This document shows, in pieces, positions 35,807-44,154 of a stretch of 64,000 bases of DNA. The position numbers and the translations under genes were made by a program. The stretch's first letter is position 1. Every line of letters starts with the position of its first letter. Source of the stretch: DYEP01 sp040755615 (GTDB taxonomy: Bacteria > Bacillota > Sulfobacillia > DUSP01 > DYEP01); the NCBI GenBank assembly GCA_040755615.1, contig JBFMAL010000007.1, forward strand, positions 1 to 64,000, given 5' to 3'. The notes below the pieces were generated by a model. That model was not told the origin of the DNA, ran no database searches, and was given only the letters and a program-made list of their open reading frames with translations.

Positions 35807-35829
35807 CTCTTGGTAAACCTGCATCCACC

Positions 35830-37041
35830 TTATCTGAAGAACGTCCGCTTGAGCCTGAACAGGATACCGACTCCGGCCGCGACCGTGATTACTACCGGCA
35901 GGATACCCGCAAGGAAGACTAGGATGGCTGAGAACGAGTCCACGATCGCCTCTATGGATTTCCTGAACGCGTCAAGGATCTTATCCCAGAGCCCCGGCTC
36001 CTTCGGTGTCTCCTCTGCCGGGGTATCCCTCAGGTTCAGGTTGATCGTCGAAAGGCTGACCAGGTTGTCAAGATACCTGAGACTGCCCTGGTACATCTCC
36101 AGCTCGGTTCTCACCCGGGTCAGTTCCATCTCTATGCGCAATATTTCATCAACTGTCTTGGCCTCTCCCAGAATGACCAGGAGCCGCTGTTCCTGGGTCT
36201 TAAGCGCTCTCAACCGGCTCTCTGTGTCTACGTACTCCTGAGTAACATCCTGCCCAGCGACTGATTCGTTAATCACCTCGCCTAAGCTCTTGAACTGGTC
36301 AAGCGCGACTGCGAAGTTCCTTTCCGGGATTCTCAGGACGTACCTGCCAAACCTTTTGTCTTTGTCCTTCCAGAGCGCTGACTCCTGGACATACCCTCCA
36401 AGACTCTCGGCCAAAAGCGGTATCTTCCTGAAGGTGGGCTCAAACTCTTCCTTGTCTACCCGCACCTCCACGTCAGCCCGCTTTATCACCTTGCGGTCAA
36501 ACGCCTGCTCCATCTCCAGAGCCCCGGAGCGACTTTCAATGCTCTGTAACATGCTCTTCTGCGAGATCTCATCTGGAGCGGCGGTGTCTGCGCTCGAAAA
36601 TTCCCGGCTCCCATCGGTTTTGGCCGGAGCGCCCGCACCGTAATCAGCGGGAGGAGCGGCGGGAGCGACCATCTTCGTCTGCCCGACTCCTCGGAAAAGG
36701 CCGCCTGATGCGGATAGGTAATACGTTATACCTATGATGACGACCAAAAAGGCTGCCGCTATCTGTACCTTCGAGGAAGAGAGGTTGAACCTCCTGGCGA
36801 CTTTCCGCCACGGGCTTGCCTCTCTAGCTTTTACCTTGGCCATGAGACTCGCCCTGAATCCGGAGGGCACCTCCACGTCTTCCATGGAGCGGCATAAACC
36901 TACAACCTCTTTCAAGGCTTCCAGTTCAGCCCTGCATTTCGCACAGGAGGAGAGGTGTTCATCCACTCTTTCTGACTCAGCTTCTGTCAATTCACCGTCG
37001 ATGTACGGAGACAGCGACTCCATGCACTCACTGCAGTTCAC
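35830..37041 (-). CDS. Anti-sigma factor: zf-HC2 domain fused to DUF4349
   Basis: 403 residues. Residues 1-45 hold the zinc-finger anti-sigma motif (MNCSECMESLSPYIDGEL, HLSSCAKC). A helix at about 93-110 spans the membrane. The extracytoplasmic part about 185-350 is DUF4349 (KRADVEVRVDKEEFEPTF, GGYVQESALW, a coiled coil near LRALKTQEQRLLVIL). A second helix pair lies near the C-terminus. The finger should hold the sigma factor encoded just upstream (four-base overlap) while the outer DUF4349 domain senses envelope state. The signal is unknown. Confidence 0.85.
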   Translation of the reverse strand: MNCSECMESLSPYIDGELTEAESERVDEHLSSCAKCRAELEALKEVVGLCRSMEDVEVPSGFRASLMAKVKAREASPWRKVARRFNLSSSKVQIAAAFLVVIIGITYYLSASGGLFRGVGQTKMVAPAAPPADYGAGAPAKTDGSREFSSADTAAPDEISQKSMLQSIESRSGALEMEQAFDRKVIKRADVEVRVDKEEFEPTFRKIPLLAESLGGYVQESALWKDKDKRFGRYVLRIPERNFAVALDQFKSLGEVINESVAGQDVTQEYVDTESRLRALKTQEQRLLVILGEAKTVDEILRIEMELTRVRTELEMYQGSLRYLDNLVSLSTINLNLRDTPAEETPKEPGLWDKILDAFRKSIEAIVDSFSAILVFLAGILPVVITVAAGVGILFRLKRTFFR

Positions 37042-37658
37042 CTCATCTCCCTCCCTTCACACCTTTGGACGCTCTCTTTCTTGAAAAGTTCCAGACCAGA
37101 CAAACGTTGTTTGAGAGCCGTCCTTGCCCTGTTAAGTCTGGATTTCACCGTGCCTAGGGATATGTTCAAGTATACCGCGATCTCCTCATATGACATCCCC
37201 TGAAGGTCTCTTAACACGACGACCATCCTGTAGTCCTCAGACAGCGCGTTAATGCCCTCGATGACTGCCCGCTGCAGTTCTTCGCGTTCAATTATCTCGG
37301 AAGGTCCATCCGATGAATCCACAAGTTGCCTGTACGTCTCCCCCTCGTCGGTCACCCTCGGTTGATTCAGGTAAACAGTCTTCTTCCTCCTCTTTCTGCG
37401 GATCTCATCCAGGCAAACGTTGCATACTATTCTGTACAACCACGTGGAAAAACTTGAATCAAAGCGAAACGAGGGGAGTGCCGTATAAACGCGCAAAAAG
37501 GCCTCCTGGGCCAGATCCTTTGCGTCCTCCGGGTCGTCCGTCATTCGATATGCGATGTTGAACACTTTCTTCTCATAGATGGAGACTAGCTCCGCAAATG
37601 CGTCCTGATCTCCACGCTTGCACCGGGCTACGAGAAGTTCCTCTCGCACCTTTTCCAA
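37038..37658 (-). CDS. ECF-type RNA polymerase sigma factor
   Basis: 206 residues. Region 2 includes FAELVSIYEKKVFNIAYRMT, DLAQEAFLRVYTALPSFRFD and FSTWLYRIVCNVCLDEIRRK. Region 4 includes LSEDYRMVVVLRDLQGMSYE and LGTVKSRLNRARTALKQRL. It resembles SigW/RpoE-type factors. The start is TTG 37658 with GGGGAGG six bases upstream. It overlaps the anti-sigma gene by ATGA. A TGAAAT-16-CGTTAG sequence upstream suggests autoregulation. Confidence 0.92.
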   Translation of the reverse strand: MEKVREELLVARCKRGDQDAFAELVSIYEKKVFNIAYRMTDDPEDAKDLAQEAFLRVYTALPSFRFDSSFSTWLYRIVCNVCLDEIRRKRRKKTVYLNQPRVTDEGETYRQLVDSSDGPSEIIEREELQRAVIEGINALSEDYRMVVVLRDLQGMSYEEIAVYLNISLGTVKSRLNRARTALKQRLSGLELFKKESVQRCEGREMR

Positions 37659-37715
37659 AGGCAACCTCCCCTTTCAAAAAGCGCAGGGTCCGAAATAGGA
37701 ATGGATCGTAACGAG

Positions 37716-37743
37716 CTAACGATCTCATGCTGAAAACATTTCA
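37716..37743 (-). promoter_or_regulatory. Putative ECF-sigma promoter (autoregulatory)
   Basis: On the minus strand TGAAAT (plus 37738-37743) and CGTTAG (plus 37716-37721) are 16 bases apart. They resemble the TGAAAC-N16-CGTA class read by SigW-like factors, about 60 bases before the sigma gene. Confidence 0.45.
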
Positions 37744-37852
37744 ACAAGACGATCGTTCCTTCCTCCAACGAGTCATCTTCCAGGCTGCTGTTAAAACAAG
37801 TCTGAAATGGCTCTGACTTCCCGCAAAAAGATAGCGCGAAAAAGCGGCTTCA

Positions 37853-37882
37853 TTGACAATAAACTCAGGTGCGTGCTAGAAT
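37853..37882 (+). promoter_or_regulatory. Promoter of tRNA-Leu(CAA)
   Basis: TTGACA at 37853-37858 and TAGAAT at 37877-37882 with an 18-base spacer, ending 8 bases before the tRNA 5' end. Confidence 0.75.
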
Positions 37883-37890
37883 ACAGTTGC

Positions 37891-37977
37891 GCCGAGATGG
37901 CGGAACAGGCAGACGCGGCGGTCTCAAAAACCGTTGAGGGCGACCTCATGGGGGTTCGACTCCCCCTCTCGGCACCA
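37891..37977 (+). tRNA. tRNA-Leu (anticodon CAA)
   Basis: 87 nt with encoded CCA. The acceptor GCCGAGA pairs with TCTCGGC. The anticodon stem GCGGT/ACCGT encloses CTCAAAA, anticodon CAA (reads UUG). A long variable arm and the T-arm GGTTCGACTCC complete the class II fold. Its UUG codon is also a frequent start codon in this window, though initiation uses a different tRNA. Confidence 0.95.
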
Positions 37978-38063
37978 CCCAATTTGCTCCTGAAAATGGC
38001 GTACGAGGCACGACAAAAAGCGGCCAGCCTGTATTTGGATTAGTTTGGGGCTGAAAAAGAACG

Positions 38064-38096
38064 GCAGATCCTTGGGTAATCTGCTGTTTTGCTTTT
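38064..38096 (+). terminator. Weak terminator after tRNA-Leu(CAA)
   Basis: GCAGAT (38064-38069) pairs with ATCTGC (38079-38084) over a 9-base loop, followed by TGTTTTGCTTTT. Confidence 0.55.
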
Positions 38097-38179
38097 CTAC
38101 CAACCAAAAATCGCACTGACTCATTGTCTAAACCGGACACTGATGTCGCCCTTTATAATAAAGACGGAAGTATACCTTT

Positions 38180-38915
38180 TCAAGTTCGCACAACGGTGGT
38201 TTGACTATCCCCTTCCTTGGCAAGTGAGGACTCCGAAAACACTTTCATCTCATTGCAATAACGCTGCCCATTCTCCGGTGCCTTCTCGGCGCGGGGTAAA
38301 AGCAGCGTAAACGTTGTGCCTGTGTTACATCAATGCAGCCCCCCTGTTCCTTCATAAGCTGCCGGCATAGGGGAAGACCGAGGCCCGTACCGTTGGGTTT
38401 GGTTGTGTAGAAAGGCTTAAAAATATGTTCTAAGTGCTCTTTTCCAATTCCCGGTCCGTTATCGCTGATGCACACCTTACCGCACCTATCATCGCTGCCC
38501 GTACTTACAGAAAGCATCTTTTGCGCCTGGCCTTCCATAGCCTCAAGCGCGTTTTGGACGATATTTAATATCACCTGGCGTATCTTGTCCGGATCACACA
38601 CCACTTCTACCTCTTGCGCCCCCAGCGAGGTTTCCATCTTCACACCCGCCTCTTCACACCGGTCCCCAACAAAGCGGACCATGTCTCCTACCAGGATATT
38701 AAGCGGTACTGGCCAAGCATGCCGGTGGCGTGCCGTTCCAGTATTTGCGCGACCATGTGCAGTTGCTGCTCCCGCTGGGACGTACCGAACCGCACAAGAC
38801 TCCACTGCACTATAATCCCTAAAAACAACATGGGCAGGACAACCAATGCGGTCAGCCGGAAGTAAATACACCTGGTGAGCTCAAGGGGGAAGAGGAGGCT
38901 TCTTAGTGTGCTCAT
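38180..38915 (-). pseudogene. Sensor histidine kinase, internally deleted and frameshifted
   Basis: ATG 38915 begins MSTLRSLLFPLELTRCIYFR with one membrane helix (LTALVVLPMLFLGIIVQWSL) and ends after HATGMLGQYRL. Another frame then gives NILVGDMVRFVGDRCEEAGV, the N box IRQVILNIVQNALEAM, DNGPGIGKEHLEHIFKPF and TGLGLPLCRQLMKEQGG. A third frame supplies the end, TTFTLLLPRAEKAPENGQ. The sensor middle and the phospho-acceptor histidine region are missing. It neighbours a Spo0E-like phosphatase, so it may once have fed the sporulation phosphorelay. Confidence 0.82.
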
Positions 38916-39041
38916 GCGGTCGATCCCCTTTATTACCGGGTCTTCGGGAAAAAGGCTGTGACGAAAAACTCAAGCGTTGTCACCCTGTCCCGTACGGCAC
39001 GCTGTTGCGGGTTCGATACACAGGATGGGTATTCCTTCTTG

Positions 39042-39078
39042 AAAAACAAGCCGGAACCCGTGTATTTCCGGGTCCGGC
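39042..39078 (-). terminator. Terminator of the Spo0E-like gene
   Basis: On the minus strand GCCGGACCCG pairs with CGGGTTCCGGC around an AT-rich loop and is followed by TTGTTTTTC. It lies 15 bases after the stop at 39093. Confidence 0.75.
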
Positions 39079-39092
39079 AGGAAGATGAGCTC

Positions 39093-39380
39093 TCAGGCTG
39101 AACGTGTGAGATACATGTTCATAAGATTGTCAAACGTCCTCGAAAGTTGTTGAACCGCCGGATGTTGCATGTCCCCGCCTGGTGATTCCACTATGGCGTA
39201 AAGCGCGCGCCTGACCTCCTCCATCACATAAATAAGAAGTTCACATTGATGGTCCGCCCGGTGATGCCTCGCACGGCATCCTTCAAACAACTCCATGGGT
39301 GGTGAATACTCCTTTGCTCCGTTGAATAGTGCGATCCCCAACCTGTTATTGATTCGACGTTGAGTTTCATTTTCCTTCAT
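39093..39380 (-). CDS. Spo0E-like aspartyl-phosphate phosphatase (probable)
   Basis: 95 residues. The C-terminal half fits the Spo0E helical hairpin: LLIYVMEEVRRALYAIVE, then HPAVQQLSRTFDNLMNMYLT with the SxxxD motif and closing tyrosine. Such proteins dephosphorylate Spo0A and delay sporulation. The N-terminus (MKENETQRRINNRLGIALFN) is longer than in the smallest members. It has its own terminator and no co-transcribed gene. The adjacent kinase is broken. Confidence 0.6.
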   Translation of the reverse strand: MKENETQRRINNRLGIALFNGAKEYSPPMELFEGCRARHHRADHQCELLIYVMEEVRRALYAIVESPGGDMQHPAVQQLSRTFDNLMNMYLTRSA

Positions 39381-39479
39381 GGCTTCTACACAATAGCAGA
39401 TTGTAAAAATCTGTCAGCTGTGAAACTCGCTGCCGGGTTACCCGACAACCGGTAGCCGCCTCGGGCAGCCCGGGTCGCT

Positions 39480-40232
39480 TCAGGCGGTTTCTCCACCGTC
39501 AATCGGTATGTACTGGCCCGTGATGTACGCGGCTTCGGATGAAGCCAGGAAGGCAAACAGTGCAGCCACTTCCTCCGGGTCGGCGTGGCGCCGGAGCGGG
39601 ATGCGTTGGTTTACCTGTTCTATCATTTCCGGTGTATACTCCGCCTTCTGCATGGGTGTGAGCACGTAACCAGGACACACAGCGTTCACCCTGAGCCACG
39701 GTGCAAACTCCAGTGCGATGGTCTTGCACAGCAGGATAACGCCTGCCTTCGACGCGTTGTAGTCGGCATAGAGCGGGTGTCCCTCCATACCGTTGGTGGA
39801 AGCCGTAAACAGCAGCACTCCTGACCGCTGAGGCAGCATGCGCCTGATCGCCTCCTGGGCGCACAGGAACACACCGCCCAGGTTCACGCCCAGCACTTCC
39901 GACCACTGCCTGAAGTCAATCTCGAGAAACGGCCGACGGTAGCTGATCCCCGCGTTGGCGATGAGAACGTCCACACCACCCACCAGCGCGTCCACCTGAA
40001 CGAATGCGCTGCGGACATCTTCTGGCGAACTGACATCGCACCTCACGCCCCCGGCCAACCCCGGTGTAACCGAGAGTATCTCGTCCAGCGCGCCCATGTT
40101 CCTGTCCAAGATCACGACCCTGGCGCCCTCCTGCATGAATCGCCGGGCAGTCGCAAGACCGATCCCGCTCGCCCCGCCCGTGACCACCACTCTCTTGCCC
40201 ACAAGATCCGGATACCTCGCTGAAACTGACAT
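39480..40232 (-). CDS. SDR-family oxidoreductase
   Basis: 250 residues with the classical short-chain dehydrogenase marks: VVVTGGASGIGLATARRF, DVLIANAGISYRRPF, the serine in FTASTNGMEG, YADYNASKAGVILL (Tyr and Lys catalytic), and the C-terminal TGQYIPIDGGETA. It uses NAD(P) to oxidise or reduce an alcohol/ketone; the substrate is unknown. It lies 29 bases after the MFS gene and closes the dnaE-side gene series. Confidence 0.88.
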   Translation of the reverse strand: MSVSARYPDLVGKRVVVTGGASGIGLATARRFMQEGARVVILDRNMGALDEILSVTPGLAGGVRCDVSSPEDVRSAFVQVDALVGGVDVLIANAGISYRRPFLEIDFRQWSEVLGVNLGGVFLCAQEAIRRMLPQRSGVLLFTASTNGMEGHPLYADYNASKAGVILLCKTIALEFAPWLRVNAVCPGYVLTPMQKAEYTPEMIEQVNQRIPLRRHADPEEVAALFAFLASSEAAYITGQYIPIDGGETA

Positions 40233-40261
40233 ATCCGCACTCCTTTTCTTCTAGGTTTCTC

Positions 40262-41467
40262 TCAGTCTGCTTCCCGCGTTGCGTGCTTGAGTTTTCCCGG
40301 ACGTGTGCTGGCGCTCACCGCGATACAACCGAGAGTTGATACGGCAAGCAGGAACACGCAGGACCACAGCAGGGTAGTCATGCCGTAAAGATCCCCGATG
40401 TAGCCCGTGAGCGTAACGCCGAGCCCGCCCAGGCCCCATGCAGTCCCCTGGATTATCCCTGACGCCATGCCTGACCGTTCCGGATAAAGCTCCTGGGCGA
40501 GTACCGTAGCGACAGGAAACGCTGCGTGGGTAAACGCGCCTGCAATAAGCCACCACCACCACGAAGCCACACCCCGAGTGAGGAGAAACAGCGCGGTAGC
40601 CACTGTAGACAACAAGCCCGAGCCGACAAGAACCATACGCCTGCCTATCCGGTCTGAGGCTGCGCCTGCCAGAATCCCGCCGAGCGCGCCAGCAAACAGG
40701 TAGCCGAACAAGAGCCAGCTCACAGCGGTTTCGGAGTACTCCAGCGCGTAGAAGTAAAAGGCCGCGTAGCCTAAAATGGCGCTGGCCGCCCACGCCCGAA
40801 GAAAAGCGACAGTACCCAGGACCACGAGCGCAGCGCCCTTCTTGCTCCCGCCCCACGCGCTGCGCTCTGCAACCGGAGCTGCACGAGCGCCATCCCATTT
40901 GTGTACGCCCAAACCGACCTGCATGAGCACCACCAGCAGCGCCGGCCAGAGCAGGAACCTGAGGCCGGATACGCCGTGACGCACAACTGCGGGCATGACG
41001 AGCAAGGGGCCGAGCGCGTAGCCGGCGGTGCCGAACGCCGAGTACCAGCTCATGGCCGTACCCTTCGTGTTCATCGCCATCCGGTGCACTAGGGTCGCTC
41101 CGTAGGGGTGAACGAACGCCGCTCCCAGCGCCGAGAGCACAGTGAGCAAAAGCAGCGTACCGTAGCTGCGGGCGTAAGCGATGGATGACATGGCAAGCGC
41201 GGTCCACATTATCGCCGCAGGTAGCATCCAGGGTCGCCCCAGCCGGTCGCCGAGCTGGCCGAATAACGGCTGGGTGGCGCATTCCGTGACAGCGAGCGAG
41301 GTCATCAGGAAACCGCTGGCCGTAAGAGAAATCTTCAGTTCCAGAGATAGCTGCGGCAAGATGGGGTAGATGAAGGCCATGTAAAAGTCTACTGCAAAAT
41401 GGCTCAGGGATATCGCAACAAGGGCGCCAAACACCGATTCGGTGCTCCGGGATGACGACTGGGACAT
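40262..41467 (-). CDS. MFS transporter (Fsr-like)
   Basis: 401 residues with twelve predicted helices. LSHFAVDFYMAFIYPILPQL at the start, FGQLGDRLGRPWML in loop 2-3 and AGAASDRIGRRMVLVG in loop 8-9 are typical of the major facilitator superfamily and of the fosmidomycin-resistance-like subgroup. The substrate cannot be assigned. The ATG at 41467 is preferred over the preceding TTG. It follows the VWA gene by 19 bases. Confidence 0.85.
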   Translation of the reverse strand: MSQSSSRSTESVFGALVAISLSHFAVDFYMAFIYPILPQLSLELKISLTASGFLMTSLAVTECATQPLFGQLGDRLGRPWMLPAAIMWTALAMSSIAYARSYGTLLLLTVLSALGAAFVHPYGATLVHRMAMNTKGTAMSWYSAFGTAGYALGPLLVMPAVVRHGVSGLRFLLWPALLVVLMQVGLGVHKWDGARAAPVAERSAWGGSKKGAALVVLGTVAFLRAWAASAILGYAAFYFYALEYSETAVSWLLFGYLFAGALGGILAGAASDRIGRRMVLVGSGLLSTVATALFLLTRGVASWWWWLIAGAFTHAAFPVATVLAQELYPERSGMASGIIQGTAWGLGGLGVTLTGYIGDLYGMTTLLWSCVFLLAVSTLGCIAVSASTRPGKLKHATREAD

Positions 41468-41486
41468 CAAGACAACCGACCTTCTT

Positions 41487-42824
41487 TCAATACTGGTACC
41501 TGAGGACTTCGTCTCGTACGATCCCTTCTAGGTGTGCGAGGGTGTTGCACTCAAACATCTTCACGTGCCGCGAAAACCGCCCCACAGAGGGAATACGGTC
41601 CCACTCTTGCCGGGGCAGGGTATTCAGCCAGAGGATATCCCGTGTCATCTCCCCAAGGAGCGTGAGCCTTGCTTCGGCTTCGTCAAGACACAGTGTTTTC
41701 GTATCACTTACTATTATAACTACCGTGTCAGAAGTTGCATAGGACCTGTACTCGGCCAAGAAGGTCTGAAGCGATGCCGCTAGGTTCGTGCCCTTCCCCC
41801 ACTGCGCTGAATGTTCCATGATCTGCTCCGCCGCCTGCCTCATTCCCATTTCGGGCTCAAGCAGCTCGGTCACATGCTCAAGTTCCTCGGCGAACAGGAA
41901 CACCTCCATCGTATCTACCACCGATGCAAGTCCAAGCAGAAACTGTACGACGAAACCTGAGTACTTGCTCATGGAGCCAGAGATGTCGGCGAAAAGCAAC
42001 AACCTGGGCTTTTGTACTTTGCGGGCCCGGAACTTCAGGTGAAACGGCACTCCGCCCTGACTGATGCTGGAACGGACCGTCCTCCTTATATCCACCTGTG
42101 CGCGCCTTCTGCTCATCCTGTACCGGCGACTGAGCCTGGTAGCAAGCCTGTGCGAGAGCTCGCGCGTCACCCGTTCGAAGTACGGGAGGTCCTCGTCCCT
42201 GACCTGCCCCAGATCCCGGTGCAGGAACGAGGAGTCAAGGTCCATCCCGGCAATTTCATCCAATAGCCCGTCTACCAGCAGGTCCCCAGTTTCCGGCACC
42301 GGTACCGCTACTTCTATCCCCTCTTCCCTGAGTTTCTGCCTCCAGCGGTCCAGGTGCCCCTGCACGATGCTTTCGATGAGCGGCCGGAAGCTCGGCCCTA
42401 CCTTCTTGCCGTGGGTGCTCCTGTCCAAGAACTCTTTTATCCGCTCCTGGTCCTCGGGGTCAAGCCGCGCGTATGTGCTCTTTTGCAGGTCAGTCAGGTC
42501 CACAGGTTCTCCCAGAAACAAAAGTTCCTCCGATGCCTTCGACAGCTCGGCGCGCTTCTCGGAAAGCGCGCGCGCGTGTTTTCCAGCGTACTCAGCGAGT
42601 ACCTCGGGTGGTGAAAAAAACAGATCGAAGGCGCGGTTGAAGGCGGGCATCTGCTGGCTGTCCTTCACCATAGCGCTTGCCAGCGCGACCCTGACCCGCT
42701 CCCGGTCGGTTACGCCCACTTCGGCCAGCGCGCACGTGGCGTCCAGCAGCTCCGCAGTGGTGACGCGGATGCCGAGTTCCCGGAGCATCATGGCAAACCG
42801 GGCCAGCGCGAGGTCGACGCTCAA
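41487..42824 (-). CDS. CoxE-like VWA-domain protein
   Basis: 445 residues. The N-terminal two thirds are alpha-helical with a very charged middle (RELSHRLATRLSRRYRMSRR). The C-terminal von Willebrand A domain has the metal site ADISGSMSKYSGF, GKGTNLAASL and VIIVSDTKT. Such proteins pair with MoxR ATPases as chaperones that insert cofactors or remodel targets. The MoxR gene directly upstream overlaps by TTGA. The start is TTG 42824 behind GAGGAGG; the longer frame to 42866 lies inside moxR. The client of this pair is unknown. Confidence 0.85.
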   Translation of the reverse strand: MSVDLALARFAMMLRELGIRVTTAELLDATCALAEVGVTDRERVRVALASAMVKDSQQMPAFNRAFDLFFSPPEVLAEYAGKHARALSEKRAELSKASEELLFLGEPVDLTDLQKSTYARLDPEDQERIKEFLDRSTHGKKVGPSFRPLIESIVQGHLDRWRQKLREEGIEVAVPVPETGDLLVDGLLDEIAGMDLDSSFLHRDLGQVRDEDLPYFERVTRELSHRLATRLSRRYRMSRRRAQVDIRRTVRSSISQGGVPFHLKFRARKVQKPRLLLFADISGSMSKYSGFVVQFLLGLASVVDTMEVFLFAEELEHVTELLEPEMGMRQAAEQIMEHSAQWGKGTNLAASLQTFLAEYRSYATSDTVVIIVSDTKTLCLDEAEARLTLLGEMTRDILWLNTLPRQEWDRIPSVGRFSRHVKMFECNTLAHLEGIVRDEVLRYQY

Positions 42825-43723
42825 CGCTCCGCCCTCCTCGATGCCTCCATTAACGAACAAAGACACCCTTTTTCCAATACAGCAGAAAGATCGTCCTTGT
42901 GCTTTATCACAAGGTTCAGCGTGGAGCGGACGGCGTGAGCGTCAAGCTCGCTTGCTCCCATAGCCAAAAGTCCCCGCGTCCAGTCCAGGCTCTCTGCTAT
43001 GGAAGGCTTCTTCTTCAGGTTATCCATGGACCTCATCCGGTGAACCGCAGCCGCGACCTGTTCTGCCAGTTTGTCACCGGCCTCGGGAACCTTCGCCTTC
43101 AGTATACGGGTTTCCTTCTCCACAGACGGGTAATCAATAAACAGAAAGAGGCATCTTCTCTTCAGCGCATCCGACAGCTCCCTCGAGCGGTTGGAGGTCA
43201 GTACCACGATGGGGATGTGCCGTGCGACGAGCGTACCCATTTCCGGTATGGACACCTGGAAATCGCTTAACACTTCAAAGAGAAACGCCTCGAACTGTTC
43301 ATCAGTCCTGTCCACCTCGTCTATTAAGAGAACGCTTCTCCGGGGCGACCGGATCGCGCGGAGCAGCGGCCGCTCGAGCAAGAACGCGTCCGAAAAGATC
43401 TCGTCCTCCACGTGCTGTGTGTCGTCATACCGGTCCTTTACGATCTGTATCCTGATGAGTTGCTTCTGGTAATTCCATTCATAAAGCGCTTTGTTCTCAT
43501 CCAGACCCTCATAGCACTGGAGCCTGACTAGGGGAAATCCAAACAAGCCTGACAGCACCTTGGCGATCTCCGTCTTCCCTACCCCCGGAGCACCTTCAAC
43601 GAGCAATGGCTTGCCCAGCTTGAGCGCCAGGTAAACCGGGACGACGATGTCATCATCGGCGATGTAAGATTGGCTTTTGAACCCTTCCCTGAGTCTGGGC
43701 AGCGTCAATTCAGCAATATCCAC
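42821..43723 (-). CDS. MoxR-family AAA+ ATPase
   Basis: 300 residues with Walker A VEGAPGVGKTEIAKVL, Walker B SVLLIDEVDRTDE, sensor 1 VVLTSNRSREL and the arginine-rich KRRCLFLFIDYPS. MoxR proteins form hexameric rings that act with a VWA partner to mature enzymes. The GTG at 43723 shares a base with the fxsA stop. The gene sits between fxsA and the VWA gene with overlaps on both sides, so all three are almost certainly co-expressed. Confidence 0.9.
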   Translation of the reverse strand: MDIAELTLPRLREGFKSQSYIADDDIVVPVYLALKLGKPLLVEGAPGVGKTEIAKVLSGLFGFPLVRLQCYEGLDENKALYEWNYQKQLIRIQIVKDRYDDTQHVEDEIFSDAFLLERPLLRAIRSPRRSVLLIDEVDRTDEQFEAFLFEVLSDFQVSIPEMGTLVARHIPIVVLTSNRSRELSDALKRRCLFLFIDYPSVEKETRILKAKVPEAGDKLAEQVAAAVHRMRSMDNLKKKPSIAESLDWTRGLLAMGASELDAHAVRSTLNLVIKHKDDLSAVLEKGCLCSLMEASRRAER

Positions 43724-44154
43724 TACTCTTCCTCCTGATCCAGGGCTTGATGTTCAGCCCGACGTATGCGTTCCCTCGTCTTGGCCCACCTTCTCACGTA
43801 CTGGATCACCCATCGACGGACGCGCGCGCGAAACGCTGGAAACAGGAGGGCAAACCCCAGCGCATCAGTGAGCAGTCCCGGCGTGATGAGCAGCGCGGCG
43901 GCGATGATGATCATGACCCCATCCGCGATTAATTCGGAAGGCAGCTCGCCAAGAAACATCTTGGTCCATATCCTCCCGAGGACGGAAAGCCCCTGCATCC
44001 GCGCAAAGAAAGCGCCCAGCACGCCCGTAGCCACGATGATGGCTATAACATAGGCTGTGCCGATCCGCCTCCCCACTGCGATAAGAAGGAGCAGATCTAC
44101 AGTTGGTACCAGCGTAAAGAGGACCAAAAGCCGAGGCAGCAGGGACCTTTGCAT
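43723..44154 (-). CDS. fxsA: FxsA family membrane protein
   Basis: 143 residues. The four-helix FxsA pattern is clear: FTLVPTVDLLLLIAVGRRIG, ATGVLGAFFARMQG, and MIIIAAALLITPGLLTDALG with the TPGLLTD motif, then a basic tail. In E. coli FxsA relieves phage exclusion when overproduced; the normal role is unknown. Its ATG follows the pyk stop with no gap. Linkage of fxsA to pyk is also seen in other Firmicutes. Confidence 0.9.
   Translation of the reverse strand: MQRSLLPRLLVLFTLVPTVDLLLLIAVGRRIGTAYVIAIIVATGVLGAFFARMQGLSVLGRIWTKMFLGELPSELIADGVMIIIAAALLITPGLLTDALGFALLFPAFRARVRRWVIQYVRRWAKTRERIRRAEHQALDQEEE

Noticed and set aside
28239..37977. tRNA-Leu genes as prophage attachment sites
   Set aside because: No integrase gene or duplicated tRNA 3' end was found beside either tRNA.
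40251..41282. 343-residue minus-strand frame over the MFS gene
   Set aside because: It is rich in Arg, Gly and Ala and is an out-of-frame shadow of the transporter, which has the real membrane pattern and start.
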